Of a stretch of DNA of 64,000 nucleotides, positions 49,741 through 58,590 are shown piece after piece (the stretch's first letter is position 1; every line of letters starts with the position of its first letter). The translations under genes and the position numbers were made by a program. Source of the DNA: Nocardioides sp. (GTDB lineage Bacteria > Actinomycetota > Actinomycetes > Propionibacteriales > Nocardioidaceae); assembly GCF_030150155.1 (NCBI RefSeq), contig NZ_JASLGR010000026.1, positions 1 to 64,000 of the forward strand, written 5' to 3'. The notes under the pieces were generated by a model. It searched no databases, had not been told where the DNA came from, and saw only the letters and a list, made by a program, of their open reading frames with translations.

Positions 49741-50295
49741 TCAGTTTCCTTCCCAACGGGAGATCGGAAGAGGAGCCGACGCGGTGTCGGCGATCGGGCC
49801 CGAGGACCCGGGAGCGGCGGTCGGACCGAGGAGCGTGCGCAGCTTCTCCAGTGCCCTGCTGGACTGGCTCTTCACGTTGCCCTCCGAGCAGCCCAGGAGC
49901 TGGGCGGTCTCGGTGACGCTGAGATCCTCGACGTAGCGCAACGTCACGACCGCCCGCATCCGGGGCGGCAGTGCTCGTAACGCGGCGTCGAGCGTCTCAT
50001 CGGCCGTCACCGGATCGGTGACCGCGCGCTCGGGGAGCGCGTCGGTGGTGATCTCGCGGCGGGTGCTGGCCCGCCGCCGGTGATCGATGAACGCGTTGAC
50101 CAGGGTGCGCCGTGCATAGGGGACCGGGTTGGCCCGGGCGCGACCCCAGCGCCGGTACAGCTGGGTCAGGGTCTGCTGCACGAGGTCCTCGGCATGATGC
50201 CCGTCTCCGACGGTGAGCTGGGTCCCCCAACGGACCAGCTCGCCGCGATGCAGACGGACGAACTGGACGAACTCGTGTTCATCGCTCTTCTTCAC
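49741..50295 (-). CDS. SigE-family RNA polymerase sigma factor
   Basis: 184 residues. Region 2: EFVQFVRLHRGELVRWGTQLTVGDGHHAEDLVQQTLTQLYRRW; region 4: LPPRMRAVVTLRYVEDLSVTETAQLLGCSEGNVKSQSSRALEKLR. Belongs to the actinobacterial SigE-type (SigE/ECF) group that is usually 160-190 residues. ATG 50295 follows GAGGAGGG. A possible CAACCT / CGTT promoter lies at 50340-50365, so it may activate itself. The downstream partner is the single-TM protein. Confidence 0.92.
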   Translation of the reverse strand: MKKSDEHEFVQFVRLHRGELVRWGTQLTVGDGHHAEDLVQQTLTQLYRRWGRARANPVPYARRTLVNAFIDHRRRASTRREITTDALPERAVTDPVTADETLDAALRALPPRMRAVVTLRYVEDLSVTETAQLLGCSEGNVKSQSSRALEKLRTLLGPTAAPGSSGPIADTASAPLPISRWEGN

Positions 50296-50339
50296 GCTGC
50301 CCTCCTCGTCGCGGTGGCTCGGTGCCTCCGCACCCGTAC

Positions 50340-50365
50340 AACGTGACCTCGGGCTCGGGAGGTTG
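50340..50365 (-). promoter_or_regulatory. ECF-type promoter of the sigma-factor operon
   Basis: On the minus strand: -35 CAACCT (50365-50360), 16-bp spacer, -10 CGTT (50343-50340), a spacing and AAC motif typical of extracytoplasmic-function sigma factors. About 45 bp upstream of the ATG, which suggests autoregulation. Confidence 0.45.
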
Positions 50366-50394
50366 CATCGCGTCCCTGCGGTGCCCAGTAAACG

Positions 50395-50433
50395 CCTCAG
50401 GGGCCCGCTCCGACACGGAGCGGGCCCCTGAGG
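50395..50433 (-). terminator. Hairpin terminator of fprA
   Basis: CCTCAGGGGCCCGCTCCG and its complement form an 18-bp GC-rich stem around 3-4 bases, 27 bp downstream of the FprA stop (minus strand). Confidence 0.75.
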
Positions 50434-50460
50434 AGCGATGCGTCTGAGCGCGGAGTGCGC

Positions 50461-51822
50461 TCAGGCGCGGGAGATCGCGATCATCTCCTCGCGCGGCACG
50501 ACCTTGACCCGCTCGCGGGTCAGCTCGTCGGTGCTGGCGGCGGCGCCGAGGGCCCGCTCGTGCTCCTCCAGCTTGCCCCAGCCCTCCTCGGTGGTGAACT
50601 CCACGCCGCGGGCGGTGAGGTGCTCCACGATGCCGGCCGGGTCGGTGACCTCGGGGGCGGGGAGGGAGTCGAGGTCGGCCAGCAGGTGGTCGACCGTCTC
50701 CTTGGCGTCGGACTTGGTGTGGCCGATCAGGCCGACCGGTCCGCGCTTGATCCAGCCGGTGACGTAGACGCCGGGGACCTGCTCGCCCTCGACCTCGCTC
50801 AGCACCCGACCGCCGGCGTTCGGGATGACACCCTTGCGGTCGTCGAACGGCACGTCGGCCACCGGCGAGGAGAGGTAGCCGATCGCGCGGTAGACGGCCT
50901 GGACCGGGGTGTCGACGAACTCGCCGGTGCCCTTGACCGAGCCGTCGCCCTGGTACTCGGTGCGCTCGGTGCGGATCGCCACGACCTTGCCGTCCTCGCC
51001 GAGGATCTCGACGGGGTTCTGCATCATGTGGATGACGATCTTGTGCGGCGCGCCGGTCGGCTCGGCCTCGAGGTACTTCAGCAGGGTGTCGACGACGAGC
51101 TTCACGGACTTGGCGCCCGAGATCTCGGCCTGGCCGGCGTCGTCGATCTGGAAGCCCTCCTCCTCGACGATCACGTCGACCGACGGGCTGTGCGAGAGCT
51201 CGCGCAGCTCCATCGGGGAGAACTTGATGTGGGCCGGGCCGCGTCGGGCGAAGACGTGGACCTCGGTGGCCTGGTTGGCCTTGAGGCCCTGGTAGACGTT
51301 GTCGGCGATCTCGGTGACCAGCTGCTCGTCGGCCGGCTTGGCCAGCATCCGGGCGACGTCGAGGCCGACGTTGCCCGCGCCCAGGACGGCGACGGACTGC
51401 GCGGTCAGCGGCCAGTCCCGCGGAACGTCGGGGTGACCGGCGTACCAGGAGACGAAGTCGGCGGCGCCGTAGGAGCCGTCCAGGTCCTCGCCGGGGACGT
51501 TCAGGTCGCGGTCGGCCATCGCGCCGGTGGAGAAGATCACCGCGTCGTAGTACCGCTTGAGGTCGTCCAGCTTGAGGTCGGCACCGAAGTTGACGTTGCC
51601 GAAGAAGCGGATCCGGTCGTTGTCGAGCACCCGGCGCAGGGCCTTGATGATCTCCTTGATCCGCGGGTGGTCCGGTGCGACGCCGTAGCGGACCAGGCCG
51701 TACGGCGCGGGCAGGCGCTCGATCACGTCGACCGACGCACCCTCGTACTCACGGGTCAGAATGTCAGCGGCGTAGATGCCGGCGGGGCCACCACCGACCA
51801 CGGCAACGCGAATGGGACGCAC
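50461..51822 (-). CDS. fprA: Ferredoxin/adrenodoxin-type NADP reductase FprA
   Basis: 453 residues. FAD motif VAVVGGGPAGIYAADIL at the start, followed by PAPYGLVRYGVAPDH, the NADP motif VAVLGAGNVGLDVARML, and the C-terminal GVYVTGWIKRGPVGLIGHTKSDAKETV. This is the glutathione-reductase-type adrenodoxin reductase family (M. tuberculosis FprA). It transfers electrons from NADPH to ferredoxins, such as those of P450 systems. It is not part of cluster II, which has its own reductase, although crosstalk is possible. Length is typical. Confidence 0.95.
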   Translation of the reverse strand: MRPIRVAVVGGGPAGIYAADILTREYEGASVDVIERLPAPYGLVRYGVAPDHPRIKEIIKALRRVLDNDRIRFFGNVNFGADLKLDDLKRYYDAVIFSTGAMADRDLNVPGEDLDGSYGAADFVSWYAGHPDVPRDWPLTAQSVAVLGAGNVGLDVARMLAKPADEQLVTEIADNVYQGLKANQATEVHVFARRGPAHIKFSPMELRELSHSPSVDVIVEEEGFQIDDAGQAEISGAKSVKLVVDTLLKYLEAEPTGAPHKIVIHMMQNPVEILGEDGKVVAIRTERTEYQGDGSVKGTGEFVDTPVQAVYRAIGYLSSPVADVPFDDRKGVIPNAGGRVLSEVEGEQVPGVYVTGWIKRGPVGLIGHTKSDAKETVDHLLADLDSLPAPEVTDPAGIVEHLTARGVEFTTEEGWGKLEEHERALGAAASTDELTRERVKVVPREEMIAISRA

Positions 51823-51994
51823 TTGAGGTCCAGCCTTTCAAGGAAGATCTACCCACCCAGCGTAATAAGGATCGCCTCACCCGCCGATTCGGCGGCTGAG
51901 GCGTGAGACGGCGGCCCGAAGCATGAGACGCTGCGGGCCACCGTCAGGACGCCAGTCAGGACGCCGGTCAGGACGGCGAGCCGGGCGACGTGGG
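51823..51994. other. Intergenic, no feature recognised
   Basis: About 170 bp between two minus-strand genes. A degenerate tandem CAGGACG run (about 51944-51974, GTCAGGACGCC repeats) lies just downstream of the mhpB gene. No terminator hairpin is obvious. Confidence 0.4.
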
Positions 51995-52945
51995 CTACTG
52001 CGCGGTCGCCACCGCGAACCCGGCGATCCACTCCGGGATCGCCTCGTAGAACCGGCTCGTCATCGCGTACGGCCCCGACGCGGCCAGGGCGGAGAACGCC
52101 GCGATCCAGGTGCGTACCTCGTGCGAGGAGTGGCCGCCGTGCTCGTTCATCCACTCCACGGTCCAGCCGTCCACGTCGGCCAGCGTCCCCTCGGCGAGCA
52201 GGTCGAGCAGGTCGTTGTCCCACTCCGGGTTGATCGGGATCATCGAGGCCTCGCCGGCGGCGTAGGCCCGCCCGGCGTCGACCACCCGCTGCTCGCCGCG
52301 GGCACGCTGCTCCGGCGTCGGCGCGATCCCCTCGATCAGGGCGTCGGCCACCCGCGGCGGCGCACCCTCGAGCACCGGCACCGGCGGGTCGTGCGAGAGC
52401 CCGCCCGAGGCCAGGAAGAGCACCCGCAGGTCGAGATCGGCACAGACCGCGCCGATCGCCTCGCCCAGCGCCCGGATCCGCGACAGCGGCCCGAGCGGGG
52501 TGGCGACGCCGTTGATGAAGACCGGGATCACCGGGACGGTGTCCAGGCCGCCGAAGAGCACCTCCAGGGGCTGGACGGCACCGTGGTCGACCGTCTGGCG
52601 GGCCGAGACGGTGAGGTCGATGCCGCGGTCCAGGACGCCCTGGGCGATCCGGTTGGCCAGCTCGGTCGGCACCGACAGCTCACCCGGGGTCGAGTCGAAG
52701 TCGCCGATCGAGGTGGCGGCCGTGGCCAGGCAGAACGGCGGCATCTCCTTGTAGAAGAAGCCGTTGTAGTGGTCGGGGTGGAAGAGCACGACCAGGTCCG
52801 GGGCGAACTCTGTGACGAAGGCCTTCGCCTCGGCGACGGCGGCCTCCACCCGGGCCAGCACCTCCGGTGCCGGGTCGTTCTTCCCGATCAGGGGTGAGTG
52901 GGACAGTCCCACCACTGCGCTGGTGGCCGCCTGGGCGGTGCTCAT
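51995..52945 (-). CDS. mhpB: 3-carboxyethylcatechol 2,3-dioxygenase, MhpB-like (copy 1)
   Basis: 316 residues, class III (LigB) extradiol dioxygenase. Features of the MhpB subgroup: VGLSHSPLIGKND, LVVLFHPDHYNGFFYKEMPPFC, QTVDHGAVQPLEVLFGG (catalytic His region) and SGGLSHDPPVPVLEG (second His). It cleaves 2,3-dihydroxyphenylpropionate or 2,3-dihydroxycinnamate. ATG 52945 overlaps the stop of the dehydrogenase gene by 4 bp, forming a two-gene unit divergent from the Rieske operon. A second copy lies at 63129. Confidence 0.92.
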   Translation of the reverse strand: MSTAQAATSAVVGLSHSPLIGKNDPAPEVLARVEAAVAEAKAFVTEFAPDLVVLFHPDHYNGFFYKEMPPFCLATAATSIGDFDSTPGELSVPTELANRIAQGVLDRGIDLTVSARQTVDHGAVQPLEVLFGGLDTVPVIPVFINGVATPLGPLSRIRALGEAIGAVCADLDLRVLFLASGGLSHDPPVPVLEGAPPRVADALIEGIAPTPEQRARGEQRVVDAGRAYAAGEASMIPINPEWDNDLLDLLAEGTLADVDGWTVEWMNEHGGHSSHEVRTWIAAFSALAASGPYAMTSRFYEAIPEWIAGFAVATAQ

Positions 52946-53961
52946 GCCGTTGCTCCGTTCGTCTCGGTGTGGTGGTCGGTGCCGTCGTGGTCGTGCGGTG
53001 GGTGGATCACGATCTTCCCGGCGAGGTCGCCGGCGATCATGAGCCGGAAGGCGTCATGGATCTGGTCCAGGTCGAAGGTGCGGTCGATCGTCGGCCGTAC
53101 GCCGGTGGCGACCAGCATCCGCAGCAGCGCCTGGAACTCCACCAGCGTGCAGCCGGTCGAGCCGATGATGCGCTGCTGCTGGAAGAAGACCCGGCCCAGG
53201 TCGGCGGGCGGGTTGTAGCCCGAGGTGGCGCCGGCCACGACCAGCGTGCCGCCCGGGCGCAGGCACTTGAGCGAGTGCGCCCAGGTGGCCTCGCCGACGG
53301 TCTCGATCACAATGTCGACCTTCTCCGGCAGCCGGCCGCCGGTCTCGACGGCGTGCGCGCCCCAGGACTCGGCCAGCGCCCGCTTGGAGGCCGAGCGCGA
53401 CGTCGCGTAGACGGTCGCCCCGGCCGCCAGGGCCAGCTTGATCGCGGCCGAGGCGACCCCGCCGCCGGCGCCCTGGACCAGCACCCGCTGGCCCGCCTGG
53501 AGCCCGGCCTGGGTGAAGAGCATCCGGTACGCCGTCCCCCACGCGACCGGGAGACAGGCGGCCTCGTCGAAGGAGATCTCGTCGGGCAGCGGCACCACGT
53601 TGCGGGTCGGCACCACGACGTACTCGGCGAAGGCGCCGTCGTACCCCTCCGAGAGCAGGGAGCGCTGCGGGTCCATCGTTTCGTCGCCGAAGCCACGGTC
53701 GGGGGAGCCGATCACGGGGTAGACGATCACCCGGTTCCCCTCGGCGTCGTAGCCCGCGGCGTCGCAGCCGATGATCCGGGGCAGCAGCTCGGCCGGATGG
53801 CCGACGCCGCGCAGCGTCCAGACGTCGTGCATGTTCAGGGAGGACGCGACGATCCTCACCCGGGACCAGCCGGCGGGCACCTCGGGGGTGGGCACCGTGC
53901 GGAGCTCGAGGCCGGCCAGGGGGTCGGTGGCACTCTGGGAGACGGCGGTTGCGGTCAGCAT
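52942..53961 (-). CDS. MDR-family zinc-type alcohol dehydrogenase/quinone oxidoreductase
   Basis: 339 residues from ATG 53961. Features: SSLNMHDVWTLRGVGHP, DAAGYDAEGNRVIVYP, GYDGAFAEYVVVPTRNVVPLPD, cofactor site QGAGGGVASAAIKLALAAGATVYATSRS, GRVFFQQQRIIGSTGCTLVEF. The structural-zinc Cys cluster is absent and the catalytic Cys position is Asn/Met, so a zinc-free quinone oxidoreductase or enoyl reductase is more likely than a true zinc ADH. It may reduce the cinnamate side chain or handle other enones; unproven. First gene of the minus-strand pair, divergent from the Rieske alpha gene. Confidence 0.85.
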   Translation of the reverse strand: MLTATAVSQSATDPLAGLELRTVPTPEVPAGWSRVRIVASSLNMHDVWTLRGVGHPAELLPRIIGCDAAGYDAEGNRVIVYPVIGSPDRGFGDETMDPQRSLLSEGYDGAFAEYVVVPTRNVVPLPDEISFDEAACLPVAWGTAYRMLFTQAGLQAGQRVLVQGAGGGVASAAIKLALAAGATVYATSRSASKRALAESWGAHAVETGGRLPEKVDIVIETVGEATWAHSLKCLRPGGTLVVAGATSGYNPPADLGRVFFQQQRIIGSTGCTLVEFQALLRMLVATGVRPTIDRTFDLDQIHDAFRLMIAGDLAGKIVIHPPHDHDGTDHHTETNGATA

Positions 53962-54061
53962 GGGTCGACTGTCGTCGGCTCCGGCGACGCTCTCCAGCGA
54001 CCGTTCCGGACAACGGCACACGGCATTGTCAGGGCCCCTGCGTGACCCGAGAGTCGAACCT
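53962..54061. promoter_or_regulatory. Divergent promoter region of cluster II
   Basis: 100 bp between the MDR gene (minus) and the Rieske alpha gene (plus). Contains a GTTCCGGACAACGG segment around a TCCGGA palindrome that may be an IclR-family site. No TGTGA-N6-TCACA motif is present. Confidence 0.35.
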
Positions 54062-55387
54062 ATGACGACGACACCCAGCGCTCCGAGCGGCGAGCTGAAG
54101 CGCCCCGCCGAGCTCTTCCGTCCGATGGACGTCTCTGGCCTGGTCGACGCGGACAACGGGTACGTCGACCGCGCCATCTTCACCGACAGGCAGCTCTACC
54201 AGCAGGAGCTGCGCCGCGTCTTCGCGCCGAGCTGGCTCTTCCTGGCCCACGAGGACCAGTTCAAGAAGCCCGGCGACTTCTTCACCACGTACATGGGTGA
54301 GGACCCGGTGATCGTCTCGCTGAACAAGAAGCGCGAGATCAAGGCGTTCCTGAACTCGTGCCGCCACCGCGGCGCCCGGGTCTGCCGTGCCGACTACGGC
54401 CAGACCAAGAACTTCACCTGCAGCTACCACGGCTGGTCCTTCGACCTGGACGGCGAGCTGGTGTCGGCTCCGAACCAGGCGACGTACCCGGAGAGCTTCT
54501 CGATGGCCGACTGGGGCCTGGTGCAGGTGCCCCACATCGAGACCTTCCACGGCCTGATCTTCGGCACCTGGAACCCGGACCCGGTCCCGCTGCGCGAGGC
54601 GCTCGGCGAGATGGCCTGGTACATGGACGCGATGCTCGACCACGACGACGAGGGCACCGAGGTCATCGGCGGCGTGCACAAGTGGGTGCTGGAGGGGAAC
54701 TGGAAGCTGGCCGCCGAGCAGTTCGGCACCGACTGGTACCACGTCAACATGTCCCACGCCTCGGCGCTGATGGTGATGAGCCCGACCGGCAAGGGCCCCA
54801 AGGACGAGATCGTGCACCGCACCGGTCGCCAGTTCCACAACGAGGCCGGCCACGGCGCCGGCTTCCCGGTGCACCCCAAGAACCGCTTCGACGCCCGCAC
54901 CGTCCACCAGCACGTTGACTACGACGCGCTGCGCGAGCGTCTGGGCGACGCCCGGGTCGAGGGGCCGCTGACCAACGGTCACGCCACCGTCTTCCCGAAC
55001 TTCTCCTACCTGCCGGTCAACGGCTCGATCCGGATCTGGCACCCCAAGGGTCCTGACCAGATGGAGGTCTGGGCCTGGACGATCGTGGACAGGTCGTGGC
55101 CCGCGGAGGTCAAGGAGGCCCAGCGCCTCTACAACCTGCGCACCTTCGGTCCCTCGGGCATCTTCGAGCAGGACGACGGCGAGAACTGGTCGGAGATCCA
55201 GGCGATCTCGCACGGCTTCGTGACCAACTCGGTCCCGCTGAACTATCAGATGGGGCTGGGCCGGGACAGCGAGGACGGTGTCTACCCGGGCACCACGTCG
55301 GAGCTCTACTCCGACTCCGCCGGACGGGCGTTCTACGCCGCCTGGCAGCGCCAGATGAACACGCCCGCGTGGCACGAGAACCACTGA
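54062..55387 (+). CDS. Rieske aromatic-ring-hydroxylating dioxygenase, alpha subunit
   Basis: 441 residues. Rieske [2Fe-2S] ligands C100, H102, C120, H123 (CRHRG ... CSYHGW). Mononuclear iron region AAEQFGTDWYHVNMSH gives H227 and H232, with D224 as the likely bridge to the neighbouring subunit's Rieske centre. N-terminus LFRPMDVSGLVDADNGYVDRAIFTDRQLYQQELRRVFAPSWLFLAHE is that of the BphA/HcaE/NidA group. With MhpB-type dioxygenases nearby, the likely substrate is 3-phenylpropionate or cinnamate, converted to a cis-2,3-dihydrodiol; biphenyl- or PAH-type substrates cannot be ruled out. First gene of an eight-gene plus-strand operon. Confidence 0.94.
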   Translation: MTTTPSAPSGELKRPAELFRPMDVSGLVDADNGYVDRAIFTDRQLYQQELRRVFAPSWLFLAHEDQFKKPGDFFTTYMGEDPVIVSLNKKREIKAFLNSCRHRGARVCRADYGQTKNFTCSYHGWSFDLDGELVSAPNQATYPESFSMADWGLVQVPHIETFHGLIFGTWNPDPVPLREALGEMAWYMDAMLDHDDEGTEVIGGVHKWVLEGNWKLAAEQFGTDWYHVNMSHASALMVMSPTGKGPKDEIVHRTGRQFHNEAGHGAGFPVHPKNRFDARTVHQHVDYDALRERLGDARVEGPLTNGHATVFPNFSYLPVNGSIRIWHPKGPDQMEVWAWTIVDRSWPAEVKEAQRLYNLRTFGPSGIFEQDDGENWSEIQAISHGFVTNSVPLNYQMGLGRDSEDGVYPGTTSELYSDSAGRAFYAAWQRQMNTPAWHENH

Positions 55388-55405
55388 GAAACAGGAGCAC
55401 CACCC

Positions 55406-55759
55406 ATGACCGCTGGTATTCGCGTCGCAGCCCTCGATGAGATCCCCGAGGGCGAGGGCATCGCCATCGACGCCTCGGTGACCGGCACCGAGGACAACAT
55501 CGCCCTCCTCCGGGACGAGGACGGCGAGGTCTTCGCCCTCAACGACACCTGCACCCACGAGATCGCCTCGCTGGCCGAGGGCTGGGTCGAGGACGGTCAC
55601 GTCGAGTGCCCGCTGCACTCCTCGCGGTTCTGCCTCAAGACCGGTGCGGTCGAGGGCCTGCCGGCGACCAAGGACACCGTCGCCCACCGGGTCGAGGTCC
55701 GTGACGGCGAGGTCTACCTGTTCCCGGGCGAGAAGCCCGGTGAGACCTCCGGTGAGTGA
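55406..55759 (+). CDS. Rieske-type ferredoxin of the dioxygenase system
   Basis: 117 residues. Rieske ligands C49, H51, C68, H71 (CTH ... CPLHSS). Soluble electron carrier between the reductase and the alpha subunit, HcaC/BphF type. An AGGAGC box precedes the ATG. Its stop overlaps the reductase GTG by 8 bp. Confidence 0.95.
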   Translation: MTAGIRVAALDEIPEGEGIAIDASVTGTEDNIALLRDEDGEVFALNDTCTHEIASLAEGWVEDGHVECPLHSSRFCLKTGAVEGLPATKDTVAHRVEVRDGEVYLFPGEKPGETSGE

Positions 55760-57050
55760 GGTGACCGGCCCCGCCGCGGGGACCGTCGGTCGGATCCTCG
55801 TCGTCGGCGGTGGCATCGGCGGCGTCTCCACCCTCGCCGCGCTGCGTGCGGGCGGGTACGACGGCGAGCTCGTGCTCATCGACCGGGCGGCGTTCCCCTA
55901 CGACCGCCCGCCGCTGTCCAAGGCGTACCTGGCCGGTGAGTGCGACGTCGAGGACCTCGCCCTGCAGCAGCCCGGCTGGTACGCCGAGCACCGGATCGAC
56001 CTGATCACCGACGCCGACGTGACCGCGATCGACCCCGAGGCCGGGACCGTGACCGTGTCCCGCGACGGCGCGGTCACCACCCTGACCGGCGACCGGATCG
56101 TGCTGGCCACCGGCGGACGGGCGATCGTCCCCCGGATTCCGGGGATCGACTCGCCGCGGGTGCACGTGCTGCGCACGTTCGCCGACGCCGACGCGCTGCG
56201 CGCCCTGCTGGTGCCCGGCGCCCGTGCCCTGATCGTCGGTGCCGGCCTGATCGGGGCCGAGACCGCCTCGACGGCCCGCGAGCTCGGTGCCGACGTGGTC
56301 CTGGTCGACCCCGTCGACCCGCCGATCGCCGCCGCGGTCGGGCCGGACCTGGCCCGCTGGCTGCACGACCAGCACGCCGTCGCCGGCGTCGAGACCGTCG
56401 CCACCACCCTGGAGGCCCTCCAGGAGGGTCCCACCGGGATCGTCGCCCAGCTCGCCGGGGAGACCGGCACCGAGCCGGGCCGCGAGTTCGACGTGGTGCT
56501 GGTCGGTGTCGGGATCACCCCCGACACCGCCCTGGCCGAGGCCGCCGGTCTGGAGGTCGACCGGGGTGTCCTGGTCGACGCCGGCCAGGTCACCTCGCAC
56601 CCCCGGGTGCTGGCCATCGGCGACATCGCCCGGCTGCGCGACCACGGCCGGACCGAGCACTGGGAGGCCGCTCAGCGTGACGGCCAGCGGGCGGCGGCGA
56701 CGCTGCTCGGCACTGCCGTCCCCGCCGCTGCCTCCCTCGACGCCGCCTCCTGGTTCTGGTCCGACCGCTACCACCGCCACGTCGAGGGCGTCGGTGTGAT
56801 GCGGGCCGCCGACGCCGAGCACCAGGTGCTGCGCCGCGGCGAGCCGACCGTGGACGAGGGCCCCGGCTTCTCGCTGTGGACCCTCACCCCGACCGACGCC
56901 GAGGGCCGGGTCCGGGTGCTCGGCTGCGCGGCGGTCGACGACCCCAACGCCGTCCGTGCCGCCCGGCGCCTGATCGATCGCGGCACCGCCGTCGACCCCG
57001 CCCAGCTGGCCGACCCGAACGCCAACCTCCGCGCCCTGCTGCGCGGCTGA
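55752..57050 (+). CDS. Ferredoxin reductase of the dioxygenase system
   Basis: 432 residues from GTG 55752. FAD motif ILVVGGGIGGVSTLAAL, signature PYDRPPLSKAYL, NADH motif ALIVGAGLIGAETASTARELGADVVLVD, and the FAD-binding AIGDIARLRDHGRTEHWEAAQRDGQRAA. HcaD/BphG type; it passes electrons from NADH to the Rieske ferredoxin. The C-terminal about 90 residues form the usual reductase tail domain. Confidence 0.94.
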   Translation: MSEVTGPAAGTVGRILVVGGGIGGVSTLAALRAGGYDGELVLIDRAAFPYDRPPLSKAYLAGECDVEDLALQQPGWYAEHRIDLITDADVTAIDPEAGTVTVSRDGAVTTLTGDRIVLATGGRAIVPRIPGIDSPRVHVLRTFADADALRALLVPGARALIVGAGLIGAETASTARELGADVVLVDPVDPPIAAAVGPDLARWLHDQHAVAGVETVATTLEALQEGPTGIVAQLAGETGTEPGREFDVVLVGVGITPDTALAEAAGLEVDRGVLVDAGQVTSHPRVLAIGDIARLRDHGRTEHWEAAQRDGQRAAATLLGTAVPAAASLDAASWFWSDRYHRHVEGVGVMRAADAEHQVLRRGEPTVDEGPGFSLWTLTPTDAEGRVRVLGCAAVDDPNAVRAARRLIDRGTAVDPAQLADPNANLRALLRG

Positions 57051-57075
57051 GACCGAGAGCACGAGGGAGAGACCC

Positions 57076-57684
57076 ATGACCCACTCCGTGATCGACGAGC
57101 CCGACACCGCCTCCGACGGCCGGGCCGGACAGCGTGCCGATCGTGACCTGCACTTCGAGGTCGAGCAGTTCTACTACGAGGAGGCCGAGCTCCTCGACGA
57201 CGGCCGCTACGTCGACTGGCTCGACCTGCTCGCCGAGGACCTCGACTACTGGATGCCGACCCGGACCAACCGGCTGCGTCGCCAGCAGGGGCTGTCCATC
57301 GCCGCCCGCGGCGAGGCGGCGTTCTACGACGAGACCCGTGAGTCCCTGGCCTGGCGGATCCGCCGGTTCGACTCCGGGATGGCCTGGGCCGAGGACCCGC
57401 CCTCGCGCACCCGGCACCTGGTCACCAACGTGCGGGTCCGGCACGCCGACCCGGCCCTCAACGAGGGGTTCAGCGCCGACGACCTGGTGGTGAAGTCGAA
57501 CTTCCTGGTCTACCGCACCCGGCTCCAGCGCGAGGAGAACCTCTTCGCCGGCCAGCGCACCGACGTGCTCCGCCGACTGCCCTCGCCCGAGGGCGCCACC
57601 ACCGGCCGTCTCCAGGTGGCGCGCCGCGAGATCCTGCTCGACGTCAACGTGCTGGCGTCGAAGAACATCTCGACCTTCTTCTGA
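57076..57684 (+). CDS. Aromatic-ring-hydroxylating dioxygenase, beta subunit
   Basis: 202 residues, cystatin/NTF2-like fold. DLHFEVEQFYYEEAELLDDGRYVDWLDLLAEDLDYWMPTR, RIRRFDSGMAWAEDPPSRTRHLVTNVRV, FLVYRTRLQREENLFAGQRTDVLRR and the end REILLDVNVLASKNISTFF are those of HcaF/BphE-type subunits. It pairs with the alpha gene product in an alpha3beta3 hexamer. The order alpha-ferredoxin-reductase-beta separates beta from alpha, unlike the usual alpha-beta adjacency. A GAGGGAGAG box precedes the ATG. Confidence 0.93.
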   Translation: MTHSVIDEPDTASDGRAGQRADRDLHFEVEQFYYEEAELLDDGRYVDWLDLLAEDLDYWMPTRTNRLRRQQGLSIAARGEAAFYDETRESLAWRIRRFDSGMAWAEDPPSRTRHLVTNVRVRHADPALNEGFSADDLVVKSNFLVYRTRLQREENLFAGQRTDVLRRLPSPEGATTGRLQVARREILLDVNVLASKNISTFF

Positions 57685-57726
57685 GCCCCTCTCCCGAGCT
57701 GAACCTCGATCCTGAAAGAGCATCAC

Positions 57727-58590
57727 GTGACCATCACCCAGCACACCGTCGCCACGACGTACGGCGAGGTCGTCCTGCACGACGCCGCTGCCGCCCCCAC
57801 TGCAGGACCCGATGCCCCGGTGCTGGTGATGCTGCACGGCGGGGGGCCGGGCGCCTCGGGCCTGGCCAACTACGAGCACAACCTGCCGGCCCTGACCCAG
57901 GTCTTCCGCGTGATCCTGCCCGACGCCCCCGGCTTCGGCGGCTCGGTGCGGCCGACTCAGGAGCAGCTCGACGCCGAGTCGATCACCCAGATCCACGTCA
58001 ACGCCACCATCGCCGCGCTCGACGGTCTCGGCGTCGACAGCTTCGTCCTGCTCGGCAACAGCCTCGGCGGCGCCGCCGCGATCGCGATCGCGCAGCAGCA
58101 CCCCGAGCGCGTCTCCCGCCTCGTCCTGATGGCGCCCGGCGGCGGCTGGCTGCCCTTCGGCCCGACCCCGACCGAGGGCCAGAAGGAGATGTGGAAGTAC
58201 TACAACGGCGAGGGTCCGACGCTGAAGAAGATGAAGTCCTTCATCGGCGTGATGACCGCGCAGCCGAAGAAGTGGGCCGAGACCGCCCAGGCGCGCTACG
58301 AGGCGTCGCTGGAGGAGTCCCACATCGAGTTCTACCACCGGCTCAACGACCACTTCGCGAAGCGTCGCGGGATGGACCCGCTGTGGATGCAGCTGCACAA
58401 GATCAAGGCGCCGACGCTGCTGCTGTGGGGCCGCGACGACCGCACCATCACGCTGGAGGGGTCGCAGATGATGCTCAAGTACATCCGCGACGTCCAGCTG
58501 CACGTCTTCGGCACCTGCGGGCACTGGGTCCAGCTCGAGCGCCAGGCCGAGTTCGAGCACCTCGTCACCACCTTCGGCGCCCGGTCATGA
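57727..58590 (+). CDS. mhpC: Meta-cleavage-product hydrolase, MhpC-like
   Basis: 287 residues. Complete catalytic set: oxyanion-hole MLHGGGPGASG, nucleophile S112 in GNSLGG, the acid in LLWGRDDRTI (about D238), and the His in GTCGHWVQLE (about H266). It hydrolyses 2-hydroxy-6-ketonona-2,4-diene-1,9-dioate-type products from MhpB. Closely related in sequence to the cluster I hydrolases, one of which has lost these residues. It overlaps the SDR start by 4 bp. Confidence 0.92.
   Translation: MTITQHTVATTYGEVVLHDAAAAPTAGPDAPVLVMLHGGGPGASGLANYEHNLPALTQVFRVILPDAPGFGGSVRPTQEQLDAESITQIHVNATIAALDGLGVDSFVLLGNSLGGAAAIAIAQQHPERVSRLVLMAPGGGWLPFGPTPTEGQKEMWKYYNGEGPTLKKMKSFIGVMTAQPKKWAETAQARYEASLEESHIEFYHRLNDHFAKRRGMDPLWMQLHKIKAPTLLLWGRDDRTITLEGSQMMLKYIRDVQLHVFGTCGHWVQLERQAEFEHLVTTFGARS

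Noticed and set aside
54029..55879. 616-residue minus-strand frame over the Rieske genes
   Set aside because: Antisense shadow of alpha and ferredoxin genes.
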